DNA of 64,000 nt from Tachypleus tridentatus (GCF_004210375.1 NC_134825.1:7440001-7504000), one strand, 5' to 3'; positions 12,888 through 23,989 are shown, counted from the stretch's first letter. Notes: generated by a model not told the origin, from the letters alone. Numbers and translations are program-made.

Positions 12888-14170
12888 TTCATGGTACAGG
12901 TACCACTAATGTTTAATGTGAATACATGGTAGAGGTACTACTAATGTTTAATGTGAATACATGGTAGAAGTACTACTAATCTTTAATGTGAATACATGGA
13001 GGAGGTACTACTGATCTTTAATGTGAATACGTGGTAGAGGTACTACTAATGTTTAATGTGAATACATGGTAGAGGTACTACTAATCTTTAATGTGAATAC
13101 ATGGAGGAGGTACTACTAATCTTTAATGTGAATACGTGGTAGAGGTACTACTAATCTTTAATGTGAATACATGGAGGAGGTACTACTAATCTTTAATGTG
13201 AATACATGGAGGAGGTACTACTAATCTTTAATGTGAATACGTGGTAGAGGTACTACTAATCTTTAATGTGAATACATGGAGGAGGTACTACTAATCTTTA
13301 ATGTGAATACATGGTAGAGGTACTAGTAATGTTTAATGTGAATACGTGGTAGAGGTACTACTAATCTTTAATGTGAATACATGGAAGAGGTACTAGTAAT
13401 GTTTAATGTGAATACGTGGTAGAGGTACTAGTAATGTTTAATGTGAATACATGGTAGAGGTACTAGTAATGTTTAATGTTAATACATGGAAGAGGTACTA
13501 GTAATGTTTAATGTGAATACATGGAAGAGGTACTAGTAATGTTTAATGTGAATACGTGGTAGAGGTACTACTAATGTTTAATGTGAATACATGGAAGAGG
13601 TACTAGTAATGTTTAATGTGAATACATGGAAGAGGTACTAGTAATGTTTAATGTGAATACGTGGTAGAGGTACTAGTAATGTTTAATGTGAATACGTGGT
13701 AGAGGTACAAGTAATGTTTAATGTGAATACATGGTAGAGGTACTACTAATGTTTAATGTGAATACATGGTAGAGGTACTAGTAATATTTAATGTGAATAC
13801 ATGGTAGAGGTACTAGTAATATTTAATGTGAATACGTGGTAGAGGTACTAGTAATGTTTAATGTGAATACGTGGTAGAGGTACTAGTAATGTTTAATGTG
13901 AATACGTGGTAGAGGTACTAGTAATGTTTAATGTGAATACGTGGTAGAAGTACTAGTAATGTTTAATGTGAATACGTGGTAGAGGTACTAGTAATGTTTA
14001 ATGTGAATACGTGGTAGAAGTACTAGTAATTTTTAATGTGAATGCATGGAAGAGGTACTAGTAATGTTTAATGTGAATACATGGTAGAAGTACTAGTAAT
14101 GTTTAATGTGAATACGTGGTAGAGGTACTAGTAATGTTTAATGTGAATACATGGTAGAAGTACTAGTAAT
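12888..14170. repeat. 35-bp minisatellite, about 36 units
   Basis: The unit reads GTGAATACATGGTAGAGGTA followed by CTACTAATGTTTAAT. Variants separate the array into zones: CTACTAATC and ATGGAGGAGG dominate the left third, while CTAGTAATG with ACGTGG or ACATGG dominates the right. 35 is not a multiple of 3 and stops are frequent, so there are no long open frames. A PLE-type element abuts the right edge directly. Confidence 0.95.
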
Positions 14171-14518
14171 TTATATGCAAAAACGGCTCGTTTGGGCTGA
14201 GAAAACACTTTACATAGAAGAGCGAACAACGTTTCGACCTTCTTCGGTCATCGTCAGGTTCACAAAGAAAGAAAGAGGTAACTGACCGGAAGCTGACCAC
14301 ATGTTTGAAAGGGGTTGTGTAACTGAGTGTCGGAATGTAGAGGGCGGTGTTAGATGTTTGAATATATAATTTCATATTATTTATTTTATTATTTTTAACC
14401 TGACGATGACCGAAGAAGGTCGAAACGTTGTTCGCTCCTCTACGTAAAAAAATTTTCTCAACCCAAACGAGCCGTTGTTACATATATTTCTCTACAAGTG
14501 GGTTTTATCCAGGAAAAT
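14171..14518. mobile_element. Penelope-like fold-back element with inverted internal segment
   Basis: The left arm (ATGCAAAAACGGCTCGTTTG) and right arm (ending near 14485) are inverted copies. Each carries a CTGACGAT-GACC-GAAGAA-GGTC-GAAAC core, minus at 14232-14257 and plus at 14400-14426. The left interior, up to about GAGTGTCGG near 14335, matches the 5' part of the PLE copy at 54.1 kb. The following block, TGTAGAGGGCGGTGTTAGAT, matches the far end of that copy in opposite orientation. It is therefore a rearranged, internally deleted derivative. No open frame survives. Confidence 0.8.
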
Positions 14519-14814
14519 AAACAATTTTATTGTAGATTTCTTCATTTTGCTACTTCATCAACTAATTGCTTTATTAAAGCAGTGTTTTTCCCAAAACCTC
14601 ATTCAAAAGTTATTCTAGTGTCCAATTTTTGAAGTTGAATGAGTCCACCTCACTATAGTATGTTTGTTATTCACTTCTATGATTACACAGGATATGGTTA
14701 TTCGTGGTTTATGTGTAGAACTCACAGAGACTGTTGGGTATGAGCTTATTTCTACTACTTTCTTTCTTCACTGGTTCTGTCTATATGGATTCATCAGTAA
14801 TTCTCAAAACTCCG

Positions 14815-15350
14815 GTCCTAAAGTAGAGGTTGATTGACTTCAAACCTTAACATTCCCTCAGCAGCATTGGTTTTGCAAATGCAAATAAAATAAGTATTCT
14901 TTGTTTCCCTACTTTGCCTTGACAACTTTATATCCAGCAGTTGCAAAAAGATATCTTGTAGCCCATGCTTTGTCCTATCCACATTGTAACAGATTTGATA
15001 TTCCATAACATAACTTTGATGACACCTGGCTGATCTAATAGGCACCTTATATTATCACATGGCCTCAGTAGGTTTGGCTTCAATGATGCATGAAGTATAC
15101 TCTCCATTAACTTTTTATGAGTTCAGAACAAATGGCTCAAATAAAGTATCAATAGGTTTCACTGTCATTTATGTAGCAGGGTGGTATGTATGTGGTACAT
15201 ACCTTTGTGAGCATTTGGCCCATAAAACAAATGTAACTCAAGTTCAAGTACAGTCTTCATGGACTAATGTGACAATAGGACCTCTTCTGATGCTTCTTAG
15301 TTTTAAGTTGATTTTAGGGTAAAGCTCATCTTGTGTAAATTCAAAGGAGT
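14815..15350 (-). pseudogene. Unclassified coding-like relic
   Basis: In one dominant minus frame from 15350 down, protein-like runs appear between sparse stops: DELYPKINLKLRSIRRGPIV, then KPIDTLFEPFVLNS, then SARCHQSYVMEYQICYNVD, ending FEVNQPLL. Cys, His and aromatic content look like a real, decayed protein rather than AT-rich noise. I cannot name the family; a transposon-borne protein is the likeliest source. It lies just beyond the PLE element at 14.2-14.5 kb. Confidence 0.3.
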
Positions 15351-15840
15351 TTTACTCTATTTAAATATATCAGGCTTACATGGATACCTCAGCAGCTAGC
15401 AAACCTAGCAATGCCCAGAACATTTCACTAAAATATTCTATCTGACATAGTAAACAACTTTTATACGAAGTTTTATTTTTAAAAATTCCATAAAAATGTA
15501 ATTCACTGGAAGTCTGATTCAAACTACCAATTTGCACAGTAGATAGCAGCTTTTACCACTGGATCACATTGGTTTATTTACAGCAGGTATCGAGATTTTC
15601 CAGTATGTACTTTGTGGTGAGATTTCACAATTTTGGGGCCATGTACTTTCATGAAATCACCATGTGGTAAAACATGGTTAATAAACTCGCATTCAGAGCA
15701 TCAAAAAGCATTAGTGACATATTGCGGGTGTGACAGTTGCCAGGATATATGTGTATTAGTATTATGTATTAATTATTTCATCAATCATACTAACTACCAT
15801 TAATGTTTTTTTAAACTTCTAATTCCTTTTTATTTTGCCC

Positions 15841-15952
15841 CCCACTGGTGTAGCAGTAAGTCAAGGGATTTACAACACTAAAATCAGGGGTTCAATTCCC
15901 CTCAGTGGACTCAGCAGATAGCCTGATGTGGCTTTGCTATAAGAAAACACCT
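15841..15952 (+). mobile_element. SINE-C, well preserved
   Basis: CACTGGTGTAGCAGTAAGTC head, B box GGTTCAATTCCCC, CAGTGGACTCAGCAGATAGC and the tail TGTGGCTTTGCTATAAGAAA. The A- and B-box-like segments indicate a tRNA-derived pol III promoter. About 112 bp. Confidence 0.85.
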
Positions 15953-16120
15953 TTTTATTTTTTTGGATATTAAAGATGGATGAGAGTAAATTAATAATTG
16001 TTTCACATTAACTAGTACTTCTGGTTAAGGCACTTGAAAAATCATCTGGTACACTGGCTTTTCTGTGACAATTATTTTTGGTTTCTAGTAAAACAAGACA
16101 GATGTACAAAGTACATCTTA

Positions 16121-16324
16121 TATATGTAAAAACGGCTCGTTGGGATTGAGAAAAACTTTTACGTAGAGAAGCAAATATGGTTTCGACCTTCTTCGGTCAT
16201 CATCAGGTTCAAAAAGAAAGAGAAACATTGTTCACTTCTCTACGTAAAATATTTTCTCAACCCAAACGAGCCGTTTTTACATATATATTTTTCTCTACAA
16301 GTGAGTTTTCTTGACATCACTGAC
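16121..16324. mobile_element. Penelope-like fold-back element with 11-bp target duplication
   Basis: The arms AAAACGGCTCGTTGGGATTG and the complementary ACCCAAACGAGCCGTTTTTA are inverted. AGTACATCTTA flanks the element at 16110-16120 and 16325-16335. The minus strand at 16181-16206 carries CTGATGA-T-GACC-GAAGAA-GGTC-GAAA, the best hammerhead-like core in the window. The tail TCTCTACAAGTGAGTTTTCT then GACATCACTG is shared with the other copies. Confidence 0.85.
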
Positions 16325-16339
16325 AGTACATCTTACAGA

Positions 16340-18500
16340 AGTGTATCCGAGTCATTGACACAATAGATGTTTTAAGTTAAATATTTTAATTAATCTGTAA
16401 GGAATACTCAAAATTTACAAAACCAAATTAATTTCATATAAATTACTTTAAATGAATTAAAACAAAGGCATCTAAAACTGTTTTCAATTGTTTACCACAA
16501 CTCTTATACAGTATAATGTAGTTTTGCTGGAATATGCCAATTTAGTTTGTCTTTCAACCATTGATTTTACCAGTTATTATGAAAAAGGTGATTGTCTCTT
16601 TGTGTACAGCTAGACTATAATTGATTTATATATCACTTTGTTTACTGGATAAATACATGCTATGAGATTTATTCTTTAACCACTTGTTCTAAGTAACCCT
16701 GTAAACCTTAATTTGAATATTACAGTTACTACTGGACATCGTTTTAAATATTTATTATAAAAAATCAAAGCTTGAAATTGTTATTTTACAACTTGCAAAA
16801 CTAAACTAAATGAAGTATTCTGGCCTGCTATATATGTATATATCATTTTAAAGTGAAAAGACTCAAGAGAAGATACTATTTGAAGTAAATGAAACAATTA
16901 TAAATAAAATGGCATAGTGTAACATAAAGACAAGACCCTAAGAAACTTATAGTGCTGGTAAACTGGCTATTCGCTAAATACTGATTCCAACTCTTATTTT
17001 ACACAAAATACTGATGTTAACTGAAGGGTTGTGGACAAAGCCTCAGATGGTCTTTATGAAAACTAACAAATTCACTGGAAAATAAAAGCACTATTTTTGT
17101 CTTAATAAATATTTGATTTTTTCCACATTTCTTCTTCATCTGTTTGGTTTCTTGCAAATATAAAGGGAGGAAAACTGTTTTTACACATCCATTTTACTGG
17201 CAAGTTTATAATTATAAACTATATTATATTATTAAAAACTAACCATTTTTGTTAATAATTTGGACAGAAGTAAGAACAGTAAAAATTCATTTGACAAAAG
17301 TAGTTTCTCCTTGATTTGAGAAATCGTTGGATATCAGTGAAGTACCTGTTTTTAGCCTTTCTTGCATTTTACATAAGTGCTATTCAAAAACAACACATTG
17401 TTGAGTCACAAAGTGGTCAGTCACAACAAGTATTATCAGATATTCTTTAAATGTTAAATAAAATCTAAGAAGACAAGCTACTGAATTTTTACTATTGCCC
17501 ATGAATGTAATACAAAATTATAAGTATTTGTATTACAGGAAAACAGTATTTTTGTTAAATGTATCTAAAGTTGTATATACTTTTTATAAAGCACCAAAGT
17601 CATCTCAAGCCAAGAAGAGAGTGTTAGTGATTAAATCTGAGTTTCTGATAGTATCCATTTGGATAACCTCATTGACAAAGGATCAAGTTCCAAGAGAAGC
17701 AACTGATAGGTCAAATGGTGTCCAAGACATTTGGTTTGTACTGAGTGTGAGAAAGAGGGGAGGTTATTAATGCCTTAAATCACATTATGAAACACAAATT
17801 GTGTTCCTGGATGGTGTGTGTTATTTCTTAATTGCTTATGTTGTAAAGTACAGAAAATGCCCATCACTCCCTTCAAACTTTGCTTTTATGACCTAGATAA
17901 TGACATTTAGAAATTAACCTATTTTATATGTAAAAACAGGCAAATTTGAACATTTTCATAAGGTCTGAATACAAACAACGTATGAATCAAGATTCACATG
18001 TATTTAAACTAAAGTTATACGCAAATGTTTGGAAGTGAGTAGTTTTTCGTGATTTGCGACTGTAATGTAAATCACTTTCACGTATCAACCCCCAAATATA
18101 GTCTCCCATGATGTTTTCGTTATACGCTCCCAGGTCACAGAACCAAAGTTTGAAGAGAAAAATAGGTCTTTTCCATTCACTTTAGGCATGAGCAAGTGGG
18201 AAATAACACTTTCTGCGCAGGAACAAGAAAAAGTAAAAATTTTGTTACATAGTGTAGTTTAAAACTGTGTTTCTTGTGATTTGTAACTGAAGGATTTTAC
18301 ACCTATTATTAAAGTTGCACCATATCAGGAGCTGTTCTTTAGAAATGATAATTAATTATAATTTGTTTATTTTTTTTGTTGGATTAGGTGACGAACAAAT
18401 GTTTACTGGCAAAAATTCAATCACGCATTTAAATGTGTCTAGAAAACTAATTCCAGAGTACATATAATAATTTAGTTTTGTAGGTTTAGTGAACAATAAA
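16340..18500. other. No supportable gene
   Basis: AT-rich. The largest open frame (17495-17770 plus, 91 codons) has no recognisable motif and no neighbouring splice or homology support. Nothing else stands out. Confidence 0.5.
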
Positions 18501-18564
18501 TGATTATTTAAAACTACGACGTGCAGGTGTAATTCGATAATTAATTATAACTATCATTTTATTA

Positions 18565-19110
18565 TTTTAACAAGTTAACGTTATAAACAACTGCACTAAA
18601 CAATATATAAACGGCTATTATTGTTTACAATAAAAGGAATGAATCGTTAAAATTATTACAAATAGTTATTAAAAACTGGGACTTGCCCTGAAAAAGTATG
18701 TTTCGGTGTTTATGACACCATTTTCAGAACACCAAAACTATATATTATGTAATGTTCTTAACGTTGTATTTAATAACGTTTGACTGTAAGTAGATGACTT
18801 ACACAAGTCTTATTTTCTTAAACATTTATTGACTTATATTTAAATTGTGTACAAGTTAATGGTATAAACGAATGTTATTATTTTTCGACAATGCTGTAAA
18901 CACAATTCATATTAGTTCTACACGACTGTTCTAATCAGCATTTCAAAAATGTTATACACACTGTATAAGTTATTGTTCAGAACGACTATTAGAAACAACA
19001 TTTCAACAATATTGAAACGCCTTAAACAACATTTCAGTAATGTAAAAACCTTACAAGTTACGATTATTTTAAACAACGTCTCATACGGTGTTGTGAACAA
19101 GACGTCACAA
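18565..19110. repeat. Degenerate short repeats around a ribozyme-like motif
   Basis: Related phrases recur loosely: CAAGTTAACGTTATAAACAA (18571), CAAGTTAATGGTATAAACGA (18851), TAAGTTATTGTTCAGAACGA (18966) and ACAAGTTACGATTATTTTAA (19046). Spacing is irregular, so this is an old tandem array or a cluster of related elements. A hammerhead-like core on the minus strand lies at 18701-18727. The overlapping open frames of 60 and 104 codons are explained by the repeats. Confidence 0.4.
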
Positions 19111-19910
19111 AAAATCGAAAGTTTGTTTTATCAAAAAATGAAGTTTTACAAATACAGTGACGGTGGACCATATTCTATTATAACTACATTTTTACATTGT
19201 TTGATACTAAGATACGAAAGGTATGTATCAGACAATACAAAGTCTTCAGATCGAGGGATTTAGAAATTTCAAGACGGGGGATATACCATGTACTTTGATA
19301 TATTAAGTACAAAACTAGCTGCAGTAAAAAAGCATAGTCTTTTGTAACAGGTGGAAATCTGCGGACACAAAGATCAGCGGGAAAAGTCGCCTGAGTGCCA
19401 GTGGCGTTGCAGCAGCACCAATATACGATATCTGTCTGGAGGAGAAACACAGGCCACTTAGCTGAATTAGGGAAAGCATACAAAGATGAGTGGTTCGTTT
19501 TTACCATAAGAACCTCACGACAGAATATTTTACAATGGGAACTAAGCTACAGTACTGTTTTTAAAATGCACAGTCGTCAAGTAAATTACGACCGAATGTG
19601 ACGACATCGATTTTAATGACTTGATTGGACTCCAACATCGTTTTAATATAACGTACTCCTTATTTGTATTTCTAATGTTAATGGAAAGTTTTTAGAGTAA
19701 ACGTGTTAACAAAATGAAGTACCTCAGTTCATTAAAAAATCAAATTTTTAAACGAAAATTAATGTAGAACAAATACAAAATTGACTTTTTCTGAATACAC
19801 ATACACATATATTCACATTTACACACAAGATTTATGAACTTACAAAAATGAAGTAATATTTCAAGTTTCTTAATTTTACTTTCTTTATTTCACTGCTCAC
19901 TGCAGAGTAT

Positions 19911-20755
19911 TTAATTACATGCTTTATTTGATCCCTGACCACAATGTATTTAATTACATGTTTTATTTGATCCCTGACCACAATGTATTTAATTCCATGC
20001 TTTATTTGATCCCTGACCACAATGTATTTAATTCCATGTTTTATTCGATCCCTGACCACAAGGTATTTAATTCCATGCTTTATTTGATCCCTGACCACAA
20101 TGTAGTTAATTCCATGTTTTATTTGATCCCTGACCACAAGGTATTTAATTCCATGTTTTATTTGATCCCTGACCACAATGTATTTAATTCCATGCTTTAT
20201 TTGATCCATGACCACAATGTATTTAATTCCATGCTTTATTTGATCCCTGACCACAATGTATTTAATTCCATGTTTTATTTGATCCCTGACCACAAGGTAT
20301 TTAATTCCATGTTTTATTTGATCCCTGACCACAATGTATTTAATTCCATGCTTTATTTGATCCATGACCACAATGTATTTAATTCCATGCTTTATTTGAT
20401 CCCTGACCACAATGTATTTAATTCCATGTTTTATTTTATCCCTGACCACAAGGTATTTAAGTCCATGTTTTATTTGATCCCTGACCACAATGTATTTAAT
20501 TCCATTCTTTATTTGATCCCTGACCTCAATGTATTTAATTCCATGCTTTATTTGATCCATGACCACAAGGTATTTAATTCCATGCTTTATTTGATGCCTG
20601 ACCACAAGGTATTTAATTCCATGCTTTATTTGATCCCTGACCACAATGTATTTAATTCCATGTTTTATTTGATCCCTGACCACAAGGTATTTAATTCCAT
20701 GCTTTATTTGATCCCTGACCACAAGGTATTTAATTCCATGCTTTATTTAATTCTC
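19911..20755. repeat. 39-bp minisatellite, about 21 units, next to the GPCR 3' end
   Basis: The unit reads TTGATCCCTGACCACAATGT followed by ATTTAATTCCATGCTTTAT. 39 is 3 x 13, so frames of 288-296 codons run through on both strands (plus period MLYLIPDHNVFNS); these are repeat artefacts. Read in the sense of the adjacent GPCR gene, most units contain AAATAAA. A diverged unit at about 20839-20886 overlaps the last codons and stop of that gene. Confidence 0.95.
20743..20750 (-). promoter_or_regulatory. First of many poly(A)-signal-like AATAAA sites after the GPCR
   Basis: On the minus strand AATTAAATAAAGCATGG begins the 39-bp array about 115 bp after the GPCR stop codon. Nearly every unit repeats AATAAA in the same sense. 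The hexamer is the canonical animal poly(A) signal; its use here is inferred. Confidence 0.4.
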
Positions 20756-20865
20756 ATTATAATCTTGTACCCATTCACACTCTAGTACCTAAAACATACG
20801 CCCAACAACGGTAAGTTTCAAACTCACTTTGTTAACCTTAATTCCGGGTTTTCTTTGATCCTTGG

Positions 20866-22130
20866 CTATATGGTATTCATTTCTCTATTTTCTGAAGGTG
20901 TTGAGGGTTGTTGAGTGTTCTCTAACGGTTCTATTACTGTATTTCTGGAAATCCGTGAGGCATGTAACAGTAGGTCTGGAGGAGATTGGTGGTTGGTGTC
21001 CCTGAACCTTCTTGTTGCAGCAAAAGCCTTAACTCGAATGTAAGCGCTTACATTGGTTGTGCAGGAAAATGAAAGAAGGATAAACAAACCTTGACTTGAA
21101 TTTAATAACACAAACACACACTTTAGCCAATATATATCTAAGTAACTAGCAATAAGTCCAACTATCCACGTAAGCCCCAGTATGACAGCTAACCTGAAAT
21201 ACACAACACAGTTTCTCCGAGGTGTTTTGCCTTGGAGAGCGTTTATCGTACTTCCTGCGGTCTTGATCCAGTATGCACTCATTAGGAAAAATACGACGTT
21301 GGCAACCATGGTAACCAACATAGGAACAGCGAAAAATACTAAAATTGCACTTCTGTGACTGAACCAACAATTAGAGAATAGGCCGAACCCTGGTCTAAAT
21401 TCTTCTGAGAAGTTTTCACTTTCATCTACTGCTACAGCAAATATAACTATCGCCAGAGGGCTTACCCAGCCATAGAGTGAGTAGATCAAAAATCTTCGCC
21501 ATTGTTTCCCTCTGACCACACGGAATTCTTTAGCGCCAAGTCTGATAGTTCTGAACACGTCAAGAGCTAAAACATTCATCCAGAAGAGAGAAGCGAGAAA
21601 AAAATAATATGTTACAACAGCAACTCTGTTGCAATCAGAAGGTGAAATAAAACCCACTTCTCCGACAAGAAATGCGCTGAAGGCAACCAACAAGGATAAC
21701 ACAAGGGAAGCAAGGTTCCTTCCTGCGGTATTTCGGAAGTACGGGATGTATAACAAAATAATAAAATGAAGCATAAGACAAAGTATAGAAATTCTAATCC
21801 AACAAATGTTATATACGCCATATAAGGCACAAGCATGGGGAAATATAACTGACAAACCACCACGTCTTCTCCTTCTATCCTATACCATGAGTCATTATAG
21901 ACCTTATTGTAAATTGGAATGGAGACAGTGTGGTTATTCACAAAGTAAAATTCTTCTTTTCTGAACGTAACTTTGGAACAGTTGAGAAACTCAAAACTGT
22001 ACGAGTCATTCCCTTCGACCTCACCACTCATGGTAATAGTTTGAATAGATGTGTTTACTTTACCCACTGTCAAGTTTTGTGCTTTAATGAGGTCACAAGT
22101 AAGAAGTAGACACACAACAAACACATTCAT
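20866..22130 (-). CDS. Methuselah-like class B GPCR, one frameshift
   Basis: A seven-transmembrane receptor of the plasma membrane, related to the Methuselah/secretin-like class; the ligand cannot be told. The N-terminal part (22130 to about 21800) starts MNVFVVCLLLTCDLIKAQ, a signal peptide. A short ectodomain of about 90 residues follows, with several N-x-S/T sites and one VVC motif before TM1. The C-terminal part is in another frame (open from 21855): RNTAGRN (loop 1), TM2, a Cys at the start of TM3 and WMNVLALDVFRTI in TM3, NCW in loop 2, GLTWIVGL in TM6 and NSSQGLFI in TM7, all hallmarks of the family. A Ser/Pro/Asn-rich tail ends in MNTI. Both frames are hydrophobic across TM1, so the break lies at about 21775-21830 and equals one missing base (or two extra). 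No introns are evident. It is either a real mutation or an assembly error. The ectodomain is shorter than in Drosophila Methuselah. Confidence 0.85.
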
Positions 22131-22489
22131 CTTTATCGCCTAATCCTGTTGTGGATTTTTAAGTTCACACTAATTTTAATTATCTTTCTCCTTTGACTTA
22201 TAAACGATACATCACCACAGTTTCTATTATTTTAACGTAATTTTAGTTTAGCTGGTTTAAACATCAGTTTGTTATCTTAATTTTTCAGTGTGAATGATAT
22301 GACTTATTCTACATGTCATTCATTTCATGATTTTAAAAACTTGTTTGACCAAAACGAAAGACGGTTTAGTTGTTCGTTGTTTGATCAGTTTCTCTATATA
22401 AGTAACAGTGTCGGTAGGTTAGATTATGGTAATAATCTTTAGTGCCAGCTTTTTCTATTGTTATTGTAATATCTACAATGTACAAGTTG

Positions 22490-22800
22490 GAATGTGATGA
22501 AACCGCTTATTGACGACTTTCTCCTCAACCAAATGTTTGCTGTGACTATGACGAATGATGGTTATGCTCTTTGTAGACAATTCTTTCCACAAATGCAGCA
22601 TTGTTATCCTTTGGTAAGTTGGTCAATGGTTTTGTTCTTTGTAGACAACTGTTCTCATAACTATAAAATTATTTTCTTTTGGTAGATTGAATGATGATTA
22701 TTCTCTCTGTTGACAACTCTTCCCATAAATGTGACAACATTCATCCCCGACAAGTTCGATGAAGGTTATGTTCTTTGTCAACATCTCTTGCTGTAACTTC
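22490..22800. repeat. Degenerate tandem repeat upstream of the GPCR
   Basis: Three to four loose copies of roughly 85-100 bp share GTTATGCTCTTTGTAGACAA, GTTTTGTTCTTTGTAGACAA and GTTATGTTCTTTGTCAACAT. The pattern resembles the array at 27.18-27.72 kb (GATAAGTTGTTTGTTGGCAA), suggesting a common origin. The 63-codon frame here is incidental. Confidence 0.5.
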
Positions 22801-23445
22801 ATTAGTGTTTTATCAGTAGATTTTATGATCAACTAAGAGTTTATTTTACTATTATTAAACTTCTCCATAGATCTCACGGTGGAATATAACTGTTGATCGT
22901 TGGACTTTATTCTGAAAACAATGAAAATTCTTTAGTTTCCTTTCTTTCATTCTATATGCATTATTCACTTTCGAAAATCATAAAAACCTTTTGTAAACCT
23001 ATTGAAAATAATATCTAATTCCAAAACAACAGTAATTTCCGTCAAAGAATACCTGCCGTTATCGACGATAGAAAGAAATTTCAAAAGGAAGGTATTTGCA
23101 CAGATGTATTGGAGATTTTGAAAGAAATTTGTGAAAACGACACATAGTTTTTAAAGTAATGGTTACAGCTAAACTTGCCATCTGTTAAGACTGGTGACAA
23201 TATTCACAGATTACCATAAAAAAAGCCACGTGGCATCTCTTTCCTTCCGATTTGGTTATTAGTAAAAAATGCAGTCTAGGAGAAGGACGATTTTCATAGT
23301 TTTCAGCCCACACCGCCTTCTTGGACAAAATTAGCCAAAATTTACAGTTTTACGTTTTACTTAATAATTACTTACAAGAGTAAATTATGTAGTTTATACA
23401 TATTCCAAAATCACAAAACTAGTGGAAAGTGTTTTTTTTTTTTTT
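22800..23445. other. No supportable feature
   Basis: AT-rich sequence with no open frame of note and no repeat I can match elsewhere in the window. Confidence 0.5.
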
Positions 23446-23449
23446 TCAG

Positions 23450-23707
23450 TTTCGTTTGTTTGGAATTCGGCACCAAACTACATCTGGGCTATCTTCGCTA
23501 GTCGTCCCTAAGTTAGCAGTGAAAGATTAGAGGGAAAACGACAAGTCATCACCACCCACCACCAACTCTTAGACTATTCTTTTACCAGTGAGCAGAAGGA
23601 TTGACCGTCACATTATAACGCCTCCATAGTCGGAAGGGGCGAGGATGTTCGGTGACAAGAATTTGAACCGTCGAGCCGAACACCCTAACCACCTGGCCAT
23701 GTCGGGT
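23450..23707 (-). mobile_element. SINE-A, diverged
   Basis: Minus-strand SINE-A: the 3' tail reads TTTGTTTGGAATTCGGCACC on plus. The central domain is recognisable (CACCACCCACCACCAACTCT), and the tRNA-like head ends CACCTGGCCATGTCGGGTC. Many substitutions mark it as old. Confidence 0.85.
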
Positions 23708-23769
23708 CTTAAGGTTTTTGAATCTTGGTTAATTTCTCACAATTCCTTGGTATTAAACCCTTCTGAGGA

Positions 23770-23920
23770 TTATATATGTATACATGTAAAAACGGCTCGT
23801 TTGGGTTGAGAAAAATTTTTACGTAGAGGAGTGAACAACGTTTCGACCTTCTTCGGTCATCGTCAGGTTCTCAACCCAAACGAGCCGTTTTTACATATAT
23901 ATTTCTCTACAAGTGGGTTT
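23770..23920. mobile_element. Minimal Penelope-like fold-back element with 11-bp target duplication
   Basis: A 151-bp element: the left arm with AAAACGGCTCGTTTGGGTTG, a hammerhead-like core on minus at 23841-23866, then directly the right arm ACCCAAACGAGCCGTTTTTA and the TCTCTACAAGTGGGTTT tail. CCTTCTGAGGA flanks both sides (23759-23769, 23921-23931). The shortest complete-looking copy in the window. Confidence 0.85.
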
Positions 23921-23989
23921 CCTTCTGAGGACTCATTTCGGATGCCTTATCTTTCTTAATACAATAATCATATGTGAAGATATGTATTT

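Noticed and set aside
12888-14170. CRISPR-like array
   Set aside because: Units are contiguous, with no unique spacers between them. The other arrays have the same property, and the sequence is animal nuclear DNA.
17495-17770. 91-codon plus-strand frame
   Set aside because: No homology I recognise, no splice or promoter support, and length within chance expectation for 64 kb of this composition.
19832-20785. Repetitive 288- and 296-residue proteins on opposite strands
   Set aside because: Both are translations of the 39-bp array; frames open on both strands at once are typical of repeat artefacts.
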